Shown: positions 5,200 to 5,543 of the stretch, piece by piece | How positions within the stretch are numbered: the first letter of the stretch is position 1 | Layout of the letters: the number at the start of each line of letters is the position of its first letter | Assembly: GCA_027083485.1 (NCBI GenBank) | Contig: JALWOO010000404.1 | Location: 1-5,543, forward strand | Length of the DNA stretch: 5,543 nucleotides | From: Amylibacter sp. | GTDB lineage: Bacteria; Pseudomonadota; Alphaproteobacteria; Rhodobacterales; Rhodobacteraceae | Reading direction: 5' to 3' | Translations under genes and position numbers: made by a program | The notes under the pieces: model-generated | Databases searched by the model: none | Told to the model about the DNA's origin: nothing | The model's input: the letters and a program-made list of their open reading frames with translations, nothing else

Positions 5200-5222
5200 G
5201 TAGTTTAACACTAAACTATATT
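5197..5222 (+). promoter_or_regulatory. Operator-like inverted repeat at the pdhA transcription start
   Basis: TAGTTTA (5201-5207) and TAAACTA (5212-5218) are exact complements around ACAC. Symmetry extends outward past one mismatch (G5200/T5219) to AAT (5197-5199) and ATT (5220-5222), so the site overlaps the -10 box. Transcription should start about 5206, inside the repeat. That position fits repressor binding. The regulator is unknown. Confidence 0.6.
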
Positions 5223-5235
5223 TAAGGTGCTCCTC

Positions 5236-5543
5236 ATGGCGACAGGCAAGAAGCCCGCAAAAGGCAGAAAACCGAATGTTTCTGCCGAAGAATTGCTCTC
5301 CCACTATCGTAACATGCTGATGATCCGGCGTTTTGAAGAAAAGGCAGGTCAGCTCTATGGAATGGGGATAATCGGCGGGTTTTGCCATCTGTATATCGGG
5401 CAAGAGGCCGTTGTTGTTGGCCTTGAGGCCAGCGCCGAAGAAGGCGATCAACGCATTACCTCCTATCGTGATCACGGCCATATGCTGGCCTGCGGCATGG
5501 ACCCCAAGGGCGTTATGGCCGAACTTGCCGGACGGGAAACAGG
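5236..5543 (+). CDS. pdhA: Pyruvate dehydrogenase E1 component, alpha subunit (3' end outside window)
   Basis: Thiamine-diphosphate subunit of the pyruvate dehydrogenase complex, which converts pyruvate to acetyl-CoA and CO2; it works with an E1 beta subunit (pdhB), expected next downstream. Only 102 complete codons are visible of about 330-350. A Lys-rich N-terminus (K-K-P-A-K-G-R-K) leads into the conserved block Y-R-N-M-L-M-I-R-R-F-E-E-K-A-G-Q-L-Y-G-M-G (residues about 24-44), then G-G-F-C-H-L-Y-I-G-Q-E-A and I-T-S-Y-R-D-H-G-H-M-L-A, which are strongly typical of alphaproteobacterial PdhA; the His and Tyr-Arg residues belong to the active-site region. The cofactor-binding G-D-G motif lies beyond the window. 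The start is supported by AAGG (5224-5227), eight bases before ATG, and by the -10 box upstream. The distinction from branched-chain or acetoin E1 alpha rests on the G-F-C-H-L-Y-I-G-Q-E-A block and is good but not absolute. Confidence 0.95.
   Translation, partial: MATGKKPAKGRKPNVSAEELLSHYRNMLMIRRFEEKAGQLYGMGIIGGFCHLYIGQEAVVVGLEASAEEGDQRITSYRDHGHMLACGMDPKGVMAELAGRET

Noticed and set aside
1..5543. Mobile element, prophage, defence system or CRISPR array
   Set aside because: No transposase, integrase, repeat-spacer array, target-site duplications or composition shift are visible; every large gene is core metabolism or cell division.

Overview
The window looks like chromosomal DNA of an alphaproteobacterium, most likely of the Rhodobacterales/roseobacter type. 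The protein styles support this: a GapB-like GAPDH with an N-A-T-G-P cofactor loop, an alphaproteobacterial PdhA N-terminus, and a short FtsB placed just upstream of pdhA. The base composition is moderately GC-rich. The taxon is inferred from memory of the families, not from a search. All convincing genes lie on the + strand. I see no mobile element, CRISPR array, tRNA or rRNA.

Layout. (1) 1-956: the C-terminal half of transketolase (tkt), closed by a strong intrinsic terminator at 1001-1036. (2) 957-1246: a 290-base spacer holding that terminator, a possible gap promoter, a LacI-operator-like palindrome and two small leader hairpins. (3) 1247-2248: type I glyceraldehyde-3-phosphate dehydrogenase. 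(4) 2249-2449: a gene-sized gap that contains a 47-residue, tryptophan-rich probable membrane protein (2294-2437). Its Shine-Dalgarno sequence is separated from its ATG by a perfect 10-bp hairpin, and its stop codon overlaps the pgk ribosome binding site. (5) 2450-3628: phosphoglycerate kinase (pgk). (6) 3629-3707: a nested stem-loop that may mask the fba ribosome binding site. (7) 3708-4637: DhnA/FbaB-type class I fructose-bisphosphate aldolase, followed by an intrinsic terminator (4667-4699). (8) 4701-4740: a perfect 15-bp inverted repeat with extra half-site copies. (9) 4790-5095: FtsB/DivIC-family cell division protein, with a terminator at 5124-5152. (10) 5194-5218: a consensus -10 box followed at once by an inverted repeat. 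(11) 5236-5543: the start of pdhA, the pyruvate dehydrogenase E1 alpha subunit, running off the right edge.

How the genes work together. Gap, Pgk and Fba catalyse consecutive reversible steps between 3-phosphoglycerate and fructose-1,6-bisphosphate. Transketolase joins the same triose and hexose phosphates to the pentose phosphates. PdhA feeds pyruvate into acetyl-CoA. No terminator with a good U-tract lies between gap and fba, so gap, the small ORF, pgk and fba could share an mRNA; tkt, ftsB and pdhA appear to be separate units. The GAPDH lacks the aspartate that normally selects NAD, which suggests NADP use and perhaps a gluconeogenic role.

The most interesting part is the gap-pgk junction: a tiny aromatic membrane protein set inside a glycolytic operon, with a split ribosome binding site and apparent translational coupling to pgk. 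The rest is ordinary core metabolism with several well-formed palindromes near promoters and start codons.
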